From Salipiger sp. CCB-MM3 (GTDB lineage Bacteria; Pseudomonadota; Alphaproteobacteria; Rhodobacterales; Rhodobacteraceae): a stretch of 64,000 nucleotides of DNA. The notes beneath the pieces were generated by a model. It made no database searches and was not told where the DNA came from. It worked only from the letters and a program-made list of their open reading frames with translations. Position numbers and translations under genes: made by a program. The stretch covers positions 1,635,001 through 1,699,000 of the forward strand of contig NZ_CP014595.1 in assembly GCF_001687105.1 (NCBI RefSeq), written 5' to 3'. Shown here piece after piece: positions 44,587 through 54,121 of this stretch; within the stretch, counting starts at the first letter, position 1; every line of letters begins with the position of its first letter.

Positions 44587-45668
44587 CGCGCGCCTGCCTT
44601 GAACTGCCCCACCAGATGCGCCACCCGGCGGCACGAAGCCTCGTCGCCAACAGTGATGCGCAGTGCGTTGGGCAGCTTGTAGCCGGTGGTGCGGCGCACG
44701 ATCACGCCCTGCGACTGCAGGTAAGTGTCACAGGCCTCGGCCTCGTCCTGCGAGCCGAAGCGGGCGAGGATGAAGTTCGCGGTGGAGGCGTCCGAAGACA
44801 CACCATGCTCGGCCAGCGCCTCGCCCAGCCATGCGCGCATGCGGGCGTTCTCGGTGCGGCACTTCTCGACATAGGCGGTGTCGCGGATCGCGGCTTCGGC
44901 AGCGGCCAGCGTCAGCGCGGTCACGTTGAACGGGCCGCGCACGCGGTTGAGCACGTCGATGATCTCTTGCGGGCCGTAACCCCAGCCGATGCGCATGCCG
45001 CCCAGACCGTAGAGCTTCGAGAAGGTGCGGGTCATGAAGACATTGGGTCGGTCGGTGGCCAGCTTGGCGCCGCCGTCATAGCCCTCGACATATTCCGCAT
45101 AGGCGCTGTCGATCACCAGAATGGCGGTCTCGGGGATGCCGTTCGCCAGCCGCTCCAGTTCCGCCAGACCGATCATCGTGCCGGTGGGGTTGGCGGGGTT
45201 GGCGACGAAGACCAGCTTGGTGCGCTCGGTGCAGGCGGCGAGGATATTGTCGACGCTGACCACACGGTCCTGCTCGGCGACCTCGATGGGGGTGGCGCCG
45301 GCGGCCATGGCCGAGATCTTGTGCATGGCAAAGCCGTGCTCGGTGTGGATCACCTCGGTGCCCGGACCGGCATAGGCTTGGCACAGAAAGGCGATGATCT
45401 CGTCCGAGCCATTGCCGCAGATCACGCGCTGGGGATCAAGGCCCCAGACCTCGCCGATGGCCTCGCGCAGTTCGATGTGATCCGACGAGGGGTAGCGGTG
45501 CATCTCATGCACAACGCGGCGCACCGCCTCCTGAGTCGCATGCGACGGGCCGAAGGGGTTCTCGTTCGAGCTGAGCTTGATCACGTTCGACACGCCCGCA
45601 AGATGGGACTTGCCGCCCACATAGAGCTCGATGTCCATGATGCCGGGTTGCGGTTCGATGCCAGCCAT
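44583..45668 (-). CDS. hisC: Histidinol-phosphate / aromatic aminotransferase
   Basis: PLP-dependent class I/II aminotransferase, 361 residues. Marks are [52 protein letters not shown] lysine in [20 protein letters not shown], and the terminal R in [10 protein letters not shown]. HisC enzymes also transaminate aromatic substrates, and the tight coupling to tyrC suggests such a dual role (inference). The start is the ATG at 45668. Confidence 0.92.
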   Translation of the reverse strand: MAGIEPQPGIMDIELYVGGKSHLAGVSNVIKLSSNENPFGPSHATQEAVRRVVHEMHRYPSSDHIELREAIGEVWGLDPQRVICGNGSDEIIAFLCQAYAGPGTEVIHTEHGFAMHKISAMAAGATPIEVAEQDRVVSVDNILAACTERTKLVFVANPANPTGTMIGLAELERLANGIPETAILVIDSAYAEYVEGYDGGAKLATDRPNVFMTRTFSKLYGLGGMRIGWGYGPQEIIDVLNRVRGPFNVTALTLAAAEAAIRDTAYVEKCRTENARMRAWLGEALAEHGVSSDASTANFILARFGSQDEAEACDTYLQSQGVIVRRTTGYKLPNALRITVGDEASCRRVAHLVGQFKAGAR

Positions 45669-45753
45669 TGCGGTCTTTCCTCAGCTAAGATGCCGTGTCG
45701 TCATAGCGCGGTGCCTTGGCACATGCCAGAGTCGGTGGGCGGCGGTGCGCAGG

Positions 45754-47043
45754 TCAGACGACCACATCCATCCGCTGCTGCTCGCCAACCTCGAAAACGC
45801 GCTTATAGCGGGCGATCTCGTCTTTGGGGCCCATCGCCTTGTTGGGGTTGTCCGAAAGCTTCACCGTGGGGCGGCCATTGGCGCTCACCGCTTTGCAAAC
45901 AAGGCTGAAGGGCGCCAGCCGGTCGTCGGGGGTGAGGCCGCGGAAGTCATTGGTCAGCAACGTGCCCCAGCCGAAGGAGAAGCGCACCCGGCCCGAGAAC
46001 TGGTGATAAAGCTCGAGGATCTTCTCCTCGTCGAGCCCGTCCGAGAAGATCACCAGCTTGTCGCGCGGGTCCTCGCCGCGCTCCTGCCACCAGCGGATGG
46101 CGATCTCGGCACCGGTCGCGGGATCGCCGCTGTCGATGCGGATGCCGGTCCAGCCCGCGAGCCAGTCCGGCGCGTTGCGCAGGAAACCCTCGGTGCCATA
46201 GGTGTCGGGCAGGATCATCCGCAGGTTGCCCTCGTGCTCGCGGTGCCAGTCGGCCAGCACGTCATAGGGCGCGCGCGCCAGCGCCGCGTCGTCCTCGGCC
46301 AGCGCGGCATAGACCATCGGCAGCTCGTGGGCGTTGGTGCCGATCGCCTCTAGGTCGCGGTTCTTGGCGATCAGACAGTTCGAAGTGCCGGTGAACCCGT
46401 CGCCCAGACCCTCGACCATCGCCTGAACGCACCAATCCTGCCACAAAAAGCTGTGGCGGCGGCGGGTGCCGAAATCGGCGATCTTCAGGCCGGGCTGGCC
46501 GCGCAGACGCTCGATCTTCTCCCACAGCTTGGTGGCGGCGCGGGCGTAAAGCACCTGAAGCTCGAACTTGCCCATGTGGTTGAGTACCGCGCGCCCGCGC
46601 AGTTCCATCAGCACGGCGAGGGCGGGGATCTCCCACAGCATGACCTCGGGCCAGCTGCCCTCGAAGGTCAGCTCATACTGATCGCCGACACGTTCGAGGA
46701 AATAGGGCGGCAGGCGCAGGTTCTCGAACCACTCCATGAAGTCGGGCCGGAACATCTGGCGCTTGCCATAAAAGGTATTGCCGCGCAGCCAAGTGCTCTC
46801 GCCACGGGTCAGGCTGAGCGAGCGGATGTGGTCCAGCTGCTCGCGCAGCTCGCCTTCGTCAATCAGCTTGGCCAGCGGCACGTCGCTGGAGCGGTTGATC
46901 AGGCTGAAGGTCACCTGCGTGTCGGGCCGGTTGTGGAACACCGACTGGCACATGAGCAGCTTGTAGAAATCGGTGTCGATCAGCGACCGGACGATCGGGT
47001 CGATCTTCCAGCGGTGGTTCCAGACTCGGGTCGCGATTTCCAC
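45754..47043 (-). CDS. pncB: Nicotinate phosphoribosyltransferase
   Basis: Converts nicotinate and PRPP to nicotinate mononucleotide in NAD salvage. A GTG at 47043 with GAGGAG 8 nt upstream gives 429 residues; a GTG at 47052 is less well placed. Marks are [17 protein letters not shown], the FGTRRRHSF histidine region, [18 protein letters not shown] and [12 protein letters not shown]. pncA lies 130 bp upstream on the same strand, making a nicotinamide-to-NaMN module. Confidence 0.95.
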   Translation of the reverse strand: MEIATRVWNHRWKIDPIVRSLIDTDFYKLLMCQSVFHNRPDTQVTFSLINRSSDVPLAKLIDEGELREQLDHIRSLSLTRGESTWLRGNTFYGKRQMFRPDFMEWFENLRLPPYFLERVGDQYELTFEGSWPEVMLWEIPALAVLMELRGRAVLNHMGKFELQVLYARAATKLWEKIERLRGQPGLKIADFGTRRRHSFLWQDWCVQAMVEGLGDGFTGTSNCLIAKNRDLEAIGTNAHELPMVYAALAEDDAALARAPYDVLADWHREHEGNLRMILPDTYGTEGFLRNAPDWLAGWTGIRIDSGDPATGAEIAIRWWQERGEDPRDKLVIFSDGLDEEKILELYHQFSGRVRFSFGWGTLLTNDFRGLTPDDRLAPFSLVCKAVSANGRPTVKLSDNPNKAMGPKDEIARYKRVFEVGEQQRMDVVV

Positions 47044-47173
47044 GGCGCACACTCCTCACGGGCAATCGGTCCCCCTGTTACGCGATTGTGACACGAAGGG
47101 CCAAGGGCTTTCTGCCATTCATGCAACGGCTTGCGCGGGGTTCGAGGGCGCTGAGGCGCAGCACGGGCGCCGA

Positions 47174-47776
47174 TCAGCCCAAACTGGCGAGACGAACGCC
47201 AGCGCCGATCATGGCGGCGCGCGCCGCGTCCAGCGAGCCGTCGAAGTCGATCGCGCGGCACAGATCCATGCGCACCGAGACGTCGAAGCCCAGCCGTGCC
47301 GCGTCCAGCGCCGAGTAATTCACGCAAAAATCCGTCGCCAGACCCACCATGGTGAGCGCCTCGATGCCGCGGCTGCGCAGATAGCCCTCGAGCCCCGTGG
47401 GGGTGCGGCGGTCGTTTTCGAAGAAGGCCGAGTAGCTGTCGATCGCCGGATTATAGCCCTTGCGGATGATCAGATCGGCCCGGTCGGTGTCGAGCGCGGG
47501 GTGAAAGGCCGCGCCCGCGCTGCCGATCACGCAGTGGTCCGGCCAGAGCACCTGCGGGCCATAGGGCATCTCGGTCAGCTCCATCGGCGCCTTGCCGGGG
47601 TGGCTCGACGCGAAAGAGGAATGGCCCGCGGGATGCCAGTCCTGCGTCAGCACCACCGCCTCGGCCTCGGCCATCAGCGCGTTGATCGGCTGCACGATCT
47701 CGTTGCCGCCGGGCACCGCCAGCGCGCCGCCGGGGCAGAAATCGTTCTGGACGTCGATGACGATGAGCGCGTGCAT
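47174..47776 (-). CDS. pncA: Nicotinamidase
   Basis: Hydrolyses nicotinamide to nicotinate, 200 residues. The catalytic Asp is in [14 protein letters not shown], metal ligands are in [11 protein letters not shown], and the nucleophile Cys is in [19 protein letters not shown] 47776 follows GGAGATCCGCCC. The gene feeds the adjacent pncB. It is divergent from trhO (123 bp between starts). Confidence 0.95.
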   Translation of the reverse strand: MHALIVIDVQNDFCPGGALAVPGGNEIVQPINALMAEAEAVVLTQDWHPAGHSSFASSHPGKAPMELTEMPYGPQVLWPDHCVIGSAGAAFHPALDTDRADLIIRKGYNPAIDSYSAFFENDRRTPTGLEGYLRSRGIEALTMVGLATDFCVNYSALDAARLGFDVSVRMDLCRAIDFDGSLDAARAAMIGAGVRLASLG

Positions 47777-47899
47777 GGGCGGATCTCCGGGGCAGTCTGC
47801 GTGGCTTTCCACAGGCTTAAGGGGGACGGCGCCCGCCCGTCAATGCTGCGGCAATGCTGCCGCTTGCCCGACTCGAGCCAAGGGCGTAAATCCGCGCGC

Positions 47900-48823
47900 A
47901 TGTTCACCGTCTGCGCCCTCTACCATTTCACCCGTTTCGACGATCCCGCCGCCCTGCGTGGGCCGCTGCTGGACCTGTGCCTTGCACAGGCTGTCACCGG
48001 CACGCTGCTGCTCGCTGGCGAGGGGATCAATGGCACCATCGCCGGCCCGCGCGCCGGGATCGATGCGGTGCTTGCCCATATCCGCGCGCTGCCCGGCTGC
48101 GCCGATCTGGAATGGAAAGTCTCGGAGGCGTCGGAACGGCCCTTCGCGCGCATGAAAGTGCGCCTGAAGAAAGAGATCGTCACCATGGGCCAGCCCGGCG
48201 TCGATCCGCGCGCCAAGGTTGGTCACTATGTGGCGCCCGCCGAATGGAACGAGCTGATCCGTTCGCCCGATGTGGCGGTGATCGACACGCGCAACGACTA
48301 CGAGATCGCCATCGGCACTTTCGAGGGCGCGGTGGACCCGCAGACCACCTCGTTCCGCGAGTTCCCCGAATGGTGGGAGCAGAACAAAGAGCGCTTTCAC
48401 AACAAGCGCATTGCCATGTTCTGCACCGGCGGCATCCGCTGTGAGAAGTCCACCAACTACCTGCTGAGCCAAGGGGTGGAGGACGTTTATCACCTCAAGG
48501 GCGGTATCCTGAAATACCTCGAAGAGGTGCCCGAGACCGACAGTACGTGGCAGGGCAGCTGCTTTGTCTTCGATGGCCGGGTGTCGGTCGAGCACGGGCT
48601 GCGCGAGGGGCCGCATGAGCTCTGCCATGCCTGCCGCCGCCCGATCCTGTCCGAGGATCGCGACCGTCCCGACTTTGAGGAAGGTGTGTCCTGTCACCAG
48701 TGCATCGGCGAGACCTCCGACGAGGACAAGGCGCGCTTCCGCGAGCGGCAGAAGCAGATCGCATTGGCCAAAGCCCGCGGCGAGCGCCACCTGCACGCGG
48801 ATACTCCGGGCGAGGGGCTCTGA
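47900..48823 (+). CDS. trhO: tRNA uridine(34) hydroxylase TrhO (rhodanese domain)
   Basis: Oxygen-dependent 5-hydroxylation of U34 in tRNA, 307 residues (YceA/YbfQ family). The N-terminal domain has [14 protein letters not shown]; the rhodanese domain contains [21 protein letters not shown] and the catalytic Cys in [17 protein letters not shown]. The C-terminal zinc-like cysteines are in CHACRRPI and [12 protein letters not shown] 47900 is used. The gene ends at a terminator and converges on fliP. Confidence 0.94.
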   Translation: MFTVCALYHFTRFDDPAALRGPLLDLCLAQAVTGTLLLAGEGINGTIAGPRAGIDAVLAHIRALPGCADLEWKVSEASERPFARMKVRLKKEIVTMGQPGVDPRAKVGHYVAPAEWNELIRSPDVAVIDTRNDYEIAIGTFEGAVDPQTTSFREFPEWWEQNKERFHNKRIAMFCTGGIRCEKSTNYLLSQGVEDVYHLKGGILKYLEEVPETDSTWQGSCFVFDGRVSVEHGLREGPHELCHACRRPILSEDRDRPDFEEGVSCHQCIGETSDEDKARFRERQKQIALAKARGERHLHADTPGEGL

Positions 48824-48829
48824 GCAGCG

Positions 48830-48859
48830 CGCGCGCCTTCGATTGTCGGCGCGCGTTTT
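48830..48859 (+). terminator. Terminator of trhO
   Basis: CGCGCGCC (48830-48837) and GGCGCGCG (48848-48855) pair perfectly, followed by TTTT. It begins 6 bp after the trhO stop codon. Confidence 0.8.
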
Positions 48860-48927
48860 CCGGTCAGTCTTGGGACGCGCTTGCGCTGGGCGTGTGGACG
48901 GTCTGATGCCGCACGGTTGCTTCTCCA

Positions 48928-49692
48928 TCAGAAGTAACTTCGCACCAAGGCGGCAGAGAGCAGCGACCAGCCGTCGGCGATGACGAAGAACGCCAGCTTG
49001 AAGGGCAGCGACACGATGGCCGGCGGCACCATCATCATCCCCATGGACATGAGCACCGCCGCGACCACAAGGTCGATGATCAGGAACGGCAGGAATACCA
49101 GAAATCCCACCTGAAAGGCCCGCGCGATCTCGGAAAGCATGAAGCTGGGCACCAGCAGCGAGAGCGGTGCCTCTGGCGCGAGCCCCTCGCCCTGCGTGTC
49201 GGGGCGCAGATCCGCCATCGCCTCGAAGGTCGCAGGATCGCAGCGCGCGGCCATGAAGCCGCGAAAGGGGATGAGCGCGCGCCTTGTGGCCTCGGTCAGC
49301 TCGATCCGCTCGTCGAGAAGCGGCTGCACTCCGCCCTGCCACGCGGCGGTGAAGGTCGGCTCCATCACGAAATAGGTCAAAAAGAGCGCGAGGCTGACGA
49401 TCAGCATGTTGGGCGGCGATTGCTGTAGTCCGAGCGCTTGCCTCAGGATCGCCAGAACGGTGACGATGAACGGAAAGCAGGTCACCATGATGGCGATGCC
49501 GGGCGCGAGACTGAGCAGGGTGATCAGCGCAATGAGCTGCAGGCTGACGGCGGAGACCGAGCCACCACCGCCGAAGTCCACCGATATCTGCTGCGCAAGC
49601 GCGGCATCGGGCGCGAGGCTGAGCATCGACACAAGGCCCGCCAGATGCCACGGGCTGCGGCGCATGAACCGGGAGAGGGCGGCGCTGGGCAC
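48928..49692 (-). CDS. fliP: Flagellar biosynthesis protein FliP
   Basis: Core of the flagellar type III export gate, 254 residues. After a signal-like N-terminus (AGLVSMLSLAPDAALA), the FliP helices follow, with LVPSFMLSEIARAFQVGFLVFLPF and LIIDLVVAAVLMSMGMMMVPP, hallmark sequences of the family. A GTG at 49692 lies 3 bp after the fliN stop; ATG 49665 is an alternative. It is last of fliF-fliH-fliN-fliP. The partners FliQ and FliR are not in the window. Confidence 0.94.
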   Translation of the reverse strand: MPSAALSRFMRRSPWHLAGLVSMLSLAPDAALAQQISVDFGGGGSVSAVSLQLIALITLLSLAPGIAIMVTCFPFIVTVLAILRQALGLQQSPPNMLIVSLALFLTYFVMEPTFTAAWQGGVQPLLDERIELTEATRRALIPFRGFMAARCDPATFEAMADLRPDTQGEGLAPEAPLSLLVPSFMLSEIARAFQVGFLVFLPFLIIDLVVAAVLMSMGMMMVPPAIVSLPFKLAFFVIADGWSLLSAALVRSYF

Positions 49693-49695
49693 GGA

Positions 49696-50013
49696 TCAGC
49701 CCGGGCTCTGCAGGTCCATGACCTCGATCAGCCGTACGGCAAGCTGGGCATTTTCCCCCTCGCCGGTGACCTCGAGCGCACCGGTCCCGATGAGCCGGTC
49801 GCCGACATAGAGCTCGACCGGATCCTCAAGCCGGCGGTCGAGCGTAAGCACCGATCCCTCTCCGAGCTTGAGCAGATCGCGCACCAGCGGCCGTGCCCGC
49901 CCGACCGAGACGGCGATCTCGATCGGCACGGAGGTGAACGGCGCGTTTTGGCTCGCCGAGGGCCTCTCTGCCGCGGGCTGTCCGTCTGCCGGCTGTTCAG
50001 CGATGTCATCCAT
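49696..50013 (-). CDS. fliN: Flagellar motor switch protein FliN
   Basis: 105-residue C-ring component of the SpoA/SurfaceAntigen family: FTSVPIEIAVSVGRARPLVRDLLKLGEGSVLTLD and ELYVGDRLIGTGALEV (in pieces). It forms the lower rim of the switch and affects export. ATG 50013 overlaps fliH by 8 bp. The N-terminal 30 residues are Ala/Pro-rich and not conserved. Confidence 0.9.
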   Translation of the reverse strand: MDDIAEQPADGQPAAERPSASQNAPFTSVPIEIAVSVGRARPLVRDLLKLGEGSVLTLDRRLEDPVELYVGDRLIGTGALEVTGEGENAQLAVRLIEVMDLQSPG

Positions 50014-50608
50014 GGGCTGCCTCCCTGCGGGTGTCATGAGCAAAGCCTTCGACCGCTTGCGTCACCTCCTGCAGCATCCCGCTGAGATCGATCTGCTGCT
50101 CGGTCTCGCCAAAGCGTAGGTCGGCCTGCCCCTCAGCGAGCGCGGCATCTTCCTGCAGGCGCAGCGGAAACCCAAAGTCCTGCTCAAGCAGCGGGGCCAC
50201 CTGTTCGGTGGCACCGGGGGCGACCGTGATCACCACCTCGCGCTTGGCGATCTGCTGCGCCATTGCGCTAAGTTGCGCGTGGAGGTGCAGGCCCAGCGTG
50301 TCGCGCAGCATGGCCGGAAGCAGCGCCCGCAGCATCTCTTCGAGCAGCGGCGTGACGCTTTCCAGCAATTGGCGGTAAGCCTCCGTGTACGTGAAGGACA
50401 GGTCTTGCAGGTTTTGCGCAAAATCGCTGGCAATTCGCCCCTGATCCTCTGACTGCGCCTTGATCGCGTCGTCCCAGCCGGCGCGGTAGCCCGTGTCGAA
50501 CGACTCGAGTTTGGCGGATTCCATCTGCACTTCGTCTGGGGCGGCGGGTGTGCCCTGCTGCGGCGGGGATGCTGCGAAATCGTCCAGATAAAAGCGCAGA
50601 TCGGTCAT
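50006..50608 (-). CDS. fliH: Flagellar assembly protein FliH (FliH/SctL-like)
   Basis: 200 residues with the FliH plan: a variable N-terminal part, a long helix (TGYRAGWDDAIKAQSEDQGRI) and a C-terminal domain with VVITVAPGATEQVAPLLEQD. FliH is the negative regulator and stator of the export ATPase FliI, which is not in this window. The stop of fliF overlaps the start (ATGA). The assignment is from size, position and pattern. Confidence 0.72.
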   Translation of the reverse strand: MTDLRFYLDDFAASPPQQGTPAAPDEVQMESAKLESFDTGYRAGWDDAIKAQSEDQGRIASDFAQNLQDLSFTYTEAYRQLLESVTPLLEEMLRALLPAMLRDTLGLHLHAQLSAMAQQIAKREVVITVAPGATEQVAPLLEQDFGFPLRLQEDAALAEGQADLRFGETEQQIDLSGMLQEVTQAVEGFAHDTRREAAHG

Positions 50609-52269
50609 TTTGCCTCTTCTTTCTCATCGAGCCAGCTGCGCAGGATCTCGACGGTCTCACTCTTGCGCTCCTCGATCAGGTTGCGCAGGCGGTCGACCGG
50701 GTCCTCCTCGGCGGGGCTGTCGAAATCGACCATACCCATGCCGCTGAAATCGCCGCCGCCGCCGAGCGCGGGGAATCCGGCAAAATCGTCGTCGTCTTCG
50801 ATTTCGCCGGAAAGAGCCTCTGGCTCGCTGCCGGACATCTCCCCGCCAGGCAGCGAGAGCGGGGCCTGGGGTGTTCCGGGCGTACCGGCAAGGATGGGGC
50901 GCACGACAAACAATCCGAGGATCAGCGCCACGGCGGCGAGGATTCCCATTTGGATAAGGCTCATCGGGTCCAGCGGAAGGGTGAACCAGCCGGGCTCGAT
51001 GGGGCCGGTGCCCAGCCCCTCGGGCCGTTCGAAAGGCAGTGAGCGCAGGGTGATCTCATCGCCGCGCGCCTCGTCGTAGCCTACGGCGGAGGACACAAGA
51101 TCGCGCAGGGCGGCCAATTCGGTTTCGGGCAGCGGCACAAAACTCGTGCTGCCGTCCGCCGCGGTTTCGAAACGTCCATTGACCAGCACCGCCACGGTGA
51201 GCCGGCGTATCTCTCCGGGCACGCGGGTGACCTCGCGCATGGTCTCGGACACTTCGTAGTTCACACGTTCACGCGAATCGCTGCTCTGGCTCGAGGAGCT
51301 TTGGCCCCCCCCGGCTTCTCCGTCAGGCAGGTTCGAGGCGACGGTGACATCGGGGCTGCCGCTGTTTTGATTGGTGCTGGTCTCTTCTTCCGTGTCGGTC
51401 GAGATCACCACGCGGCCCTCGGGATCGAAGCGCCGTTCGCGGATCGATTCGCTCTCGGTCACCGTATCGACGCTGACCTCGACCACGGCGTTGCCAACGC
51501 CGACCCGGGCCTCGACGAGGCGCTGCACGCGATCACGCAGCTGCAGCGCGCGATCTTCGGCGCTGGGACCGGCACCGGGATCATCCTCGGCCCCGATGAG
51601 CCCACCCGCGCCGTCGATCACCGCCACATCCTCGGGCACAAGGCCGGGCACGGCGGAGGCAACGAGATAGCGCAGCGCCCGCGCCTGCGCCGGGGTGATC
51701 GCGGCGCCGCTGGCGGTGACCGAGATCGAGGCCGTCGGCGTGACGTCGCGCTGGAACGGATTGGCGCTGGAATTGGCGATATGCACGCGCGCGGTGGCAA
51801 TATAGGGGCTGGCAACGATGGTGCGCGCCAGCTCGCCCTCCTTGGCGCGCCAGTAGGCGGCGTCGAACATCTGTGATGTGGTGCCGAACCCCGACAGCGT
51901 GTCGAGCAGTTCGTAGCCCTGAGTGCTGTTGGCGGGCAGCCCCTCGCTCGCGAGGGTCATGCGCAGCGCGTCGCGTTGCGTGTCGGGCACGAAAATGGCG
52001 CCGCCGCGCACTTCGAACGGCACGCCGCGCGCCTCCAGCGCCTCGACGACCTCGCCCGCAGCGCCATTCTCGAGCCCAGCGTAAAGCAGCGACATGGACG
52101 GGGACCCGGCGAGTCGCGCCATGCCCAGAATTGCCAGCATCATCGCCAGCGCGGCCCCGATCGCCAGCACCCTTCGGCGCGGCGTCAGCGCGTTCCAGAC
52201 TGTGGCGAACTGCTCCAATATGGCCTCCGTCGTTTGGTTTTTTCCCGAGTCCGGGCCCCAGAGAGACAT
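50605..52269 (-). CDS. fliF: Flagellar MS-ring protein FliF
   Basis: 554 residues. One N-terminal membrane helix (RVLAIGAALAMMLAILGMARL) is followed by ring-building motifs: LLYAGLENGAAGEVVEALEARG and FDAAYWRAKEGELARTI. A second helix lies near 440-460 (LIQMGILAAVALILGLFVV). The C-terminal DRLRNLIEERKSETVEILRSWL is the usual FliG-binding tail. No fliG is adjacent. A CtrA-like box lies in the divergent promoter to fliL. Confidence 0.94.
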   Translation of the reverse strand: MSLWGPDSGKNQTTEAILEQFATVWNALTPRRRVLAIGAALAMMLAILGMARLAGSPSMSLLYAGLENGAAGEVVEALEARGVPFEVRGGAIFVPDTQRDALRMTLASEGLPANSTQGYELLDTLSGFGTTSQMFDAAYWRAKEGELARTIVASPYIATARVHIANSSANPFQRDVTPTASISVTASGAAITPAQARALRYLVASAVPGLVPEDVAVIDGAGGLIGAEDDPGAGPSAEDRALQLRDRVQRLVEARVGVGNAVVEVSVDTVTESESIRERRFDPEGRVVISTDTEEETSTNQNSGSPDVTVASNLPDGEAGGGQSSSSQSSDSRERVNYEVSETMREVTRVPGEIRRLTVAVLVNGRFETAADGSTSFVPLPETELAALRDLVSSAVGYDEARGDEITLRSLPFERPEGLGTGPIEPGWFTLPLDPMSLIQMGILAAVALILGLFVVRPILAGTPGTPQAPLSLPGGEMSGSEPEALSGEIEDDDDFAGFPALGGGGDFSGMGMVDFDSPAEEDPVDRLRNLIEERKSETVEILRSWLDEKEEAK

Positions 52270-52312
52270 CCTGCGCAGGGCGCCCCGGTGAGCCCTGTTT
52301 GGACGATCAGGC

Positions 52313-52327
52313 TTAAGAATCGGTTAG
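52313..52327. promoter_or_regulatory. CtrA-like box in the fliF/fliL divergent promoter
   Basis: TTAAGAATCGGTTAG matches the TTAA-N7-TTAA consensus of CtrA at all but one position. A TATAAA at 52340-52345 follows, suitably placed for a promoter reading toward fliL. CtrA controls flagellar genes in Caulobacter and in Rhodobacteraceae; occupancy here is inferred. Confidence 0.55.
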
Positions 52328-52371
52328 CCTCTCTGCGCCTATAAACGGGCAAGCCAGACGTGAGGTGCGCC

Positions 52372-52929
52372 ATGACCGACGCCACCGCCGACGCGGCCGG
52401 CGAAGAGGAAGCGCCGCGAAAGAAAGGCTCGAAACTGCCGCTTCTGATCGGCCTGCTGCTCGCCCTGCTGGGCGGTGGCGGAGGGTTCTATGCGGCGTTT
52501 TCGGGGATGCTGCCCTTTGGCGGCGCTGCGGGCGGCGATGCTCATGCCGCTGCCGGGCATGATGCCGCGGCGGAGGGCGATGCCGGGCATGGAGACGGGG
52601 ATGCTGGGAGCCACGGCGGTGGCGCCGCGGCTGTGGATTTCATCGAATTGCCGCAGCTCATTGCGTCGCTGGGGCCGGTGTCGGCGCTACATCACCTGCG
52701 ATTCTCTGCGCAGCTTGAGGTCGCCCCGGAAAGGCGTGCGCAGGTCGAGCAGTTGATGCCGCGCATCTTGGACGTGCTGAACACCTATCTGCGCGCGCTG
52801 GAGCCCGGCGATATCGAGGCGCAGGGCGCGCTGATCCGACTTCGTGCGCAGATGCTGCGGCGTATCCAGATGGTCGCCGGGGAGGACCGCGTGCGCGACC
52901 TTCTCGTCACCGAATTCGTGCTGAACTGA
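52372..52929 (+). CDS. fliL: Flagellar basal-body-associated protein FliL
   Basis: 185 residues: a short cytoplasmic tail, one helix (PLLIGLLLALLGGGGGFYAAF), then an unusual His/Gly/Ala-rich linker (residues about 52-88), then the FliL domain (LRFSAQLEVAPERRAQVEQLMPRILDVLNTYLR). FliL stabilises stator function at the motor. ATG 52372 is used; GTG 52360 is in frame. It is first of the plus-strand set fliL-DUF6468-motE and divergent from fliF. Confidence 0.88.
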   Translation: MTDATADAAGEEEAPRKKGSKLPLLIGLLLALLGGGGGFYAAFSGMLPFGGAAGGDAHAAAGHDAAAEGDAGHGDGDAGSHGGGAAAVDFIELPQLIASLGPVSALHHLRFSAQLEVAPERRAQVEQLMPRILDVLNTYLRALEPGDIEAQGALIRLRAQMLRRIQMVAGEDRVRDLLVTEFVLN

Positions 52930-52940
52930 AGGGGGACGAC

Positions 52941-53312
52941 ATGGACTTGATCGCCGATATTCTGCTTGTTGCCGGGGCACTTGGCGCGGGGTTTTACTGC
53001 TTTGTCCTGTCGCGGCGGCTGACCCGGTTCACGGATCTCGAGAACGGCGTCGGCGGTGCCGTGGCGGTGCTTTCGGCGCAGGTCGATGATCTGACGCGCT
53101 CGCTCGACGCCGCGCAGAAGGCTGCGGGCACCTCGGGCGCGGAATTGAGCGATCTGACCGAGCGCGGTGAGCAGGTGGCGCAGCGGCTGGAATTGCTGAT
53201 CGCCTCGATGCACGACTTGCCGGAGGGGGACGTGGCCGCAAGTCGCGGTGCGTCGGCGGAGCCGGAAGCGGAGCCGGTGTTCCTGCGGCATTCGCGCAGC
53301 GGCGCGCGGTGA
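52941..53312 (+). CDS. Small flagellar-locus membrane protein (DUF6468-like)
   Basis: 123 residues: one N-terminal helix (DLIADILLVAGALGAGFYCFVL) then a coiled-coil-prone stretch (AVAVLSAQVDDLTRSLDAAQKAAG) and a disordered tail. It resembles DUF6468 proteins placed next to fliL and motE. The function is unknown, but the placement supports a motor role. Its stop overlaps the motE start region (GTGATG). Confidence 0.65.
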   Translation: MDLIADILLVAGALGAGFYCFVLSRRLTRFTDLENGVGGAVAVLSAQVDDLTRSLDAAQKAAGTSGAELSDLTERGEQVAQRLELLIASMHDLPEGDVAASRGASAEPEAEPVFLRHSRSGAR

Positions 53313-53980
53313 TGAAGGCGCTGCTGCGGAAACTGCGAAGAGGCAAGCGCGCCGGGAGTGGCCGGGCGGGGCATCGGCGTGCCGGACGCGGTGTGCTGGC
53401 GGTGATCGGCGCGCTGCTTATCGCGTCGGCGCTCGTGAGGCTGGGCGTCGGGGCGGCTTTGGCCCTCAACAATGTGGCCGAGGCTGGGGAGCATGAACAG
53501 GCCCTCGACATGGCGCAGGCTGACCCCAGCGCGGGGGCTCGTGCCGATGCGCCCGGTGTTTGTGTCGGGGAGGAAGATTTGGCGCCTGCGCTCGAGGCGC
53601 TGCGCGCGCGCGAAGCGGAGGTGACGCAGCGCGAAGAGGACCTGCGAAGCCGGATGCAGGCGCTGCGCGTCGCCGAGGAGACGATCGAAGAGAAGCTTGC
53701 GGCCATGCAGGAGACAGAGCAACGCCTGCGCGCCACGCTCGCCATGGCCGAAACCGCGGCGGAACAGGACATTGCGCAGCTGACGCAGGTCTATGCCAAC
53801 ATGAAACCGCGAGAGGCCGCGGCGCTCTTTGCACAGATGGAGCCGGATTTTGCGGCGGGCTTTCTTGGACGAATGCGCCCCGACGCGGCGGCGGCGATCC
53901 TATCGGGCATGGACCCGCAGGCCGCTTACACAATTAGCGTGATGCTGGCCGGGCGAAACGCCAACGCGCCAAAGAATTAG
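53312..53980 (+). CDS. motE: MotE-like flagellar chaperone (MgtE N-terminal-like domain)
   Basis: 222 residues: an Arg-rich N-terminus, one membrane helix (GVLAVIGALLIASALVRLGVG), a coiled coil (ALEALRAREAEVTQREEDLRSRMQAL, read in pieces), and a C-terminal domain LTQVYANMKPREAAALFAQM with GFLGRMRPDAAAAILSGMDP. This plan matches MotE, the periplasmic chaperone for MotC in other alphaproteobacteria. ATG 53312 (TGATG overlap) or GTG 53309 are both possible. A terminator follows. Confidence 0.8.
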   Translation: MKALLRKLRRGKRAGSGRAGHRRAGRGVLAVIGALLIASALVRLGVGAALALNNVAEAGEHEQALDMAQADPSAGARADAPGVCVGEEDLAPALEALRAREAEVTQREEDLRSRMQALRVAEETIEEKLAAMQETEQRLRATLAMAETAAEQDIAQLTQVYANMKPREAAALFAQMEPDFAAGFLGRMRPDAAAAILSGMDPQAAYTISVMLAGRNANAPKN

Positions 53981-53997
53981 GCGCGGTCGTCACATCG

Positions 53998-54023
53998 GGC
54001 GTGCCGCGGGGCGGCACGCCTTT
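53998..54023 (+). terminator. Terminator of the fliL-motE unit
   Basis: GGCGTGCCGC and GCGGCACGCC form a 10-bp perfect stem with a GGG loop, followed by TTT. It is 18 bp after the motE stop. Confidence 0.75.
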
Positions 54024-54121
54024 GGGTTCCCTTGGGCGCTGGGGAGTTTGGGAACTGGCGCAACTCGCGGGCCTACAGGCCGCGGGATCCGTACCCAAAA
54101 GCCCGCGACCGCGCTACCCAG

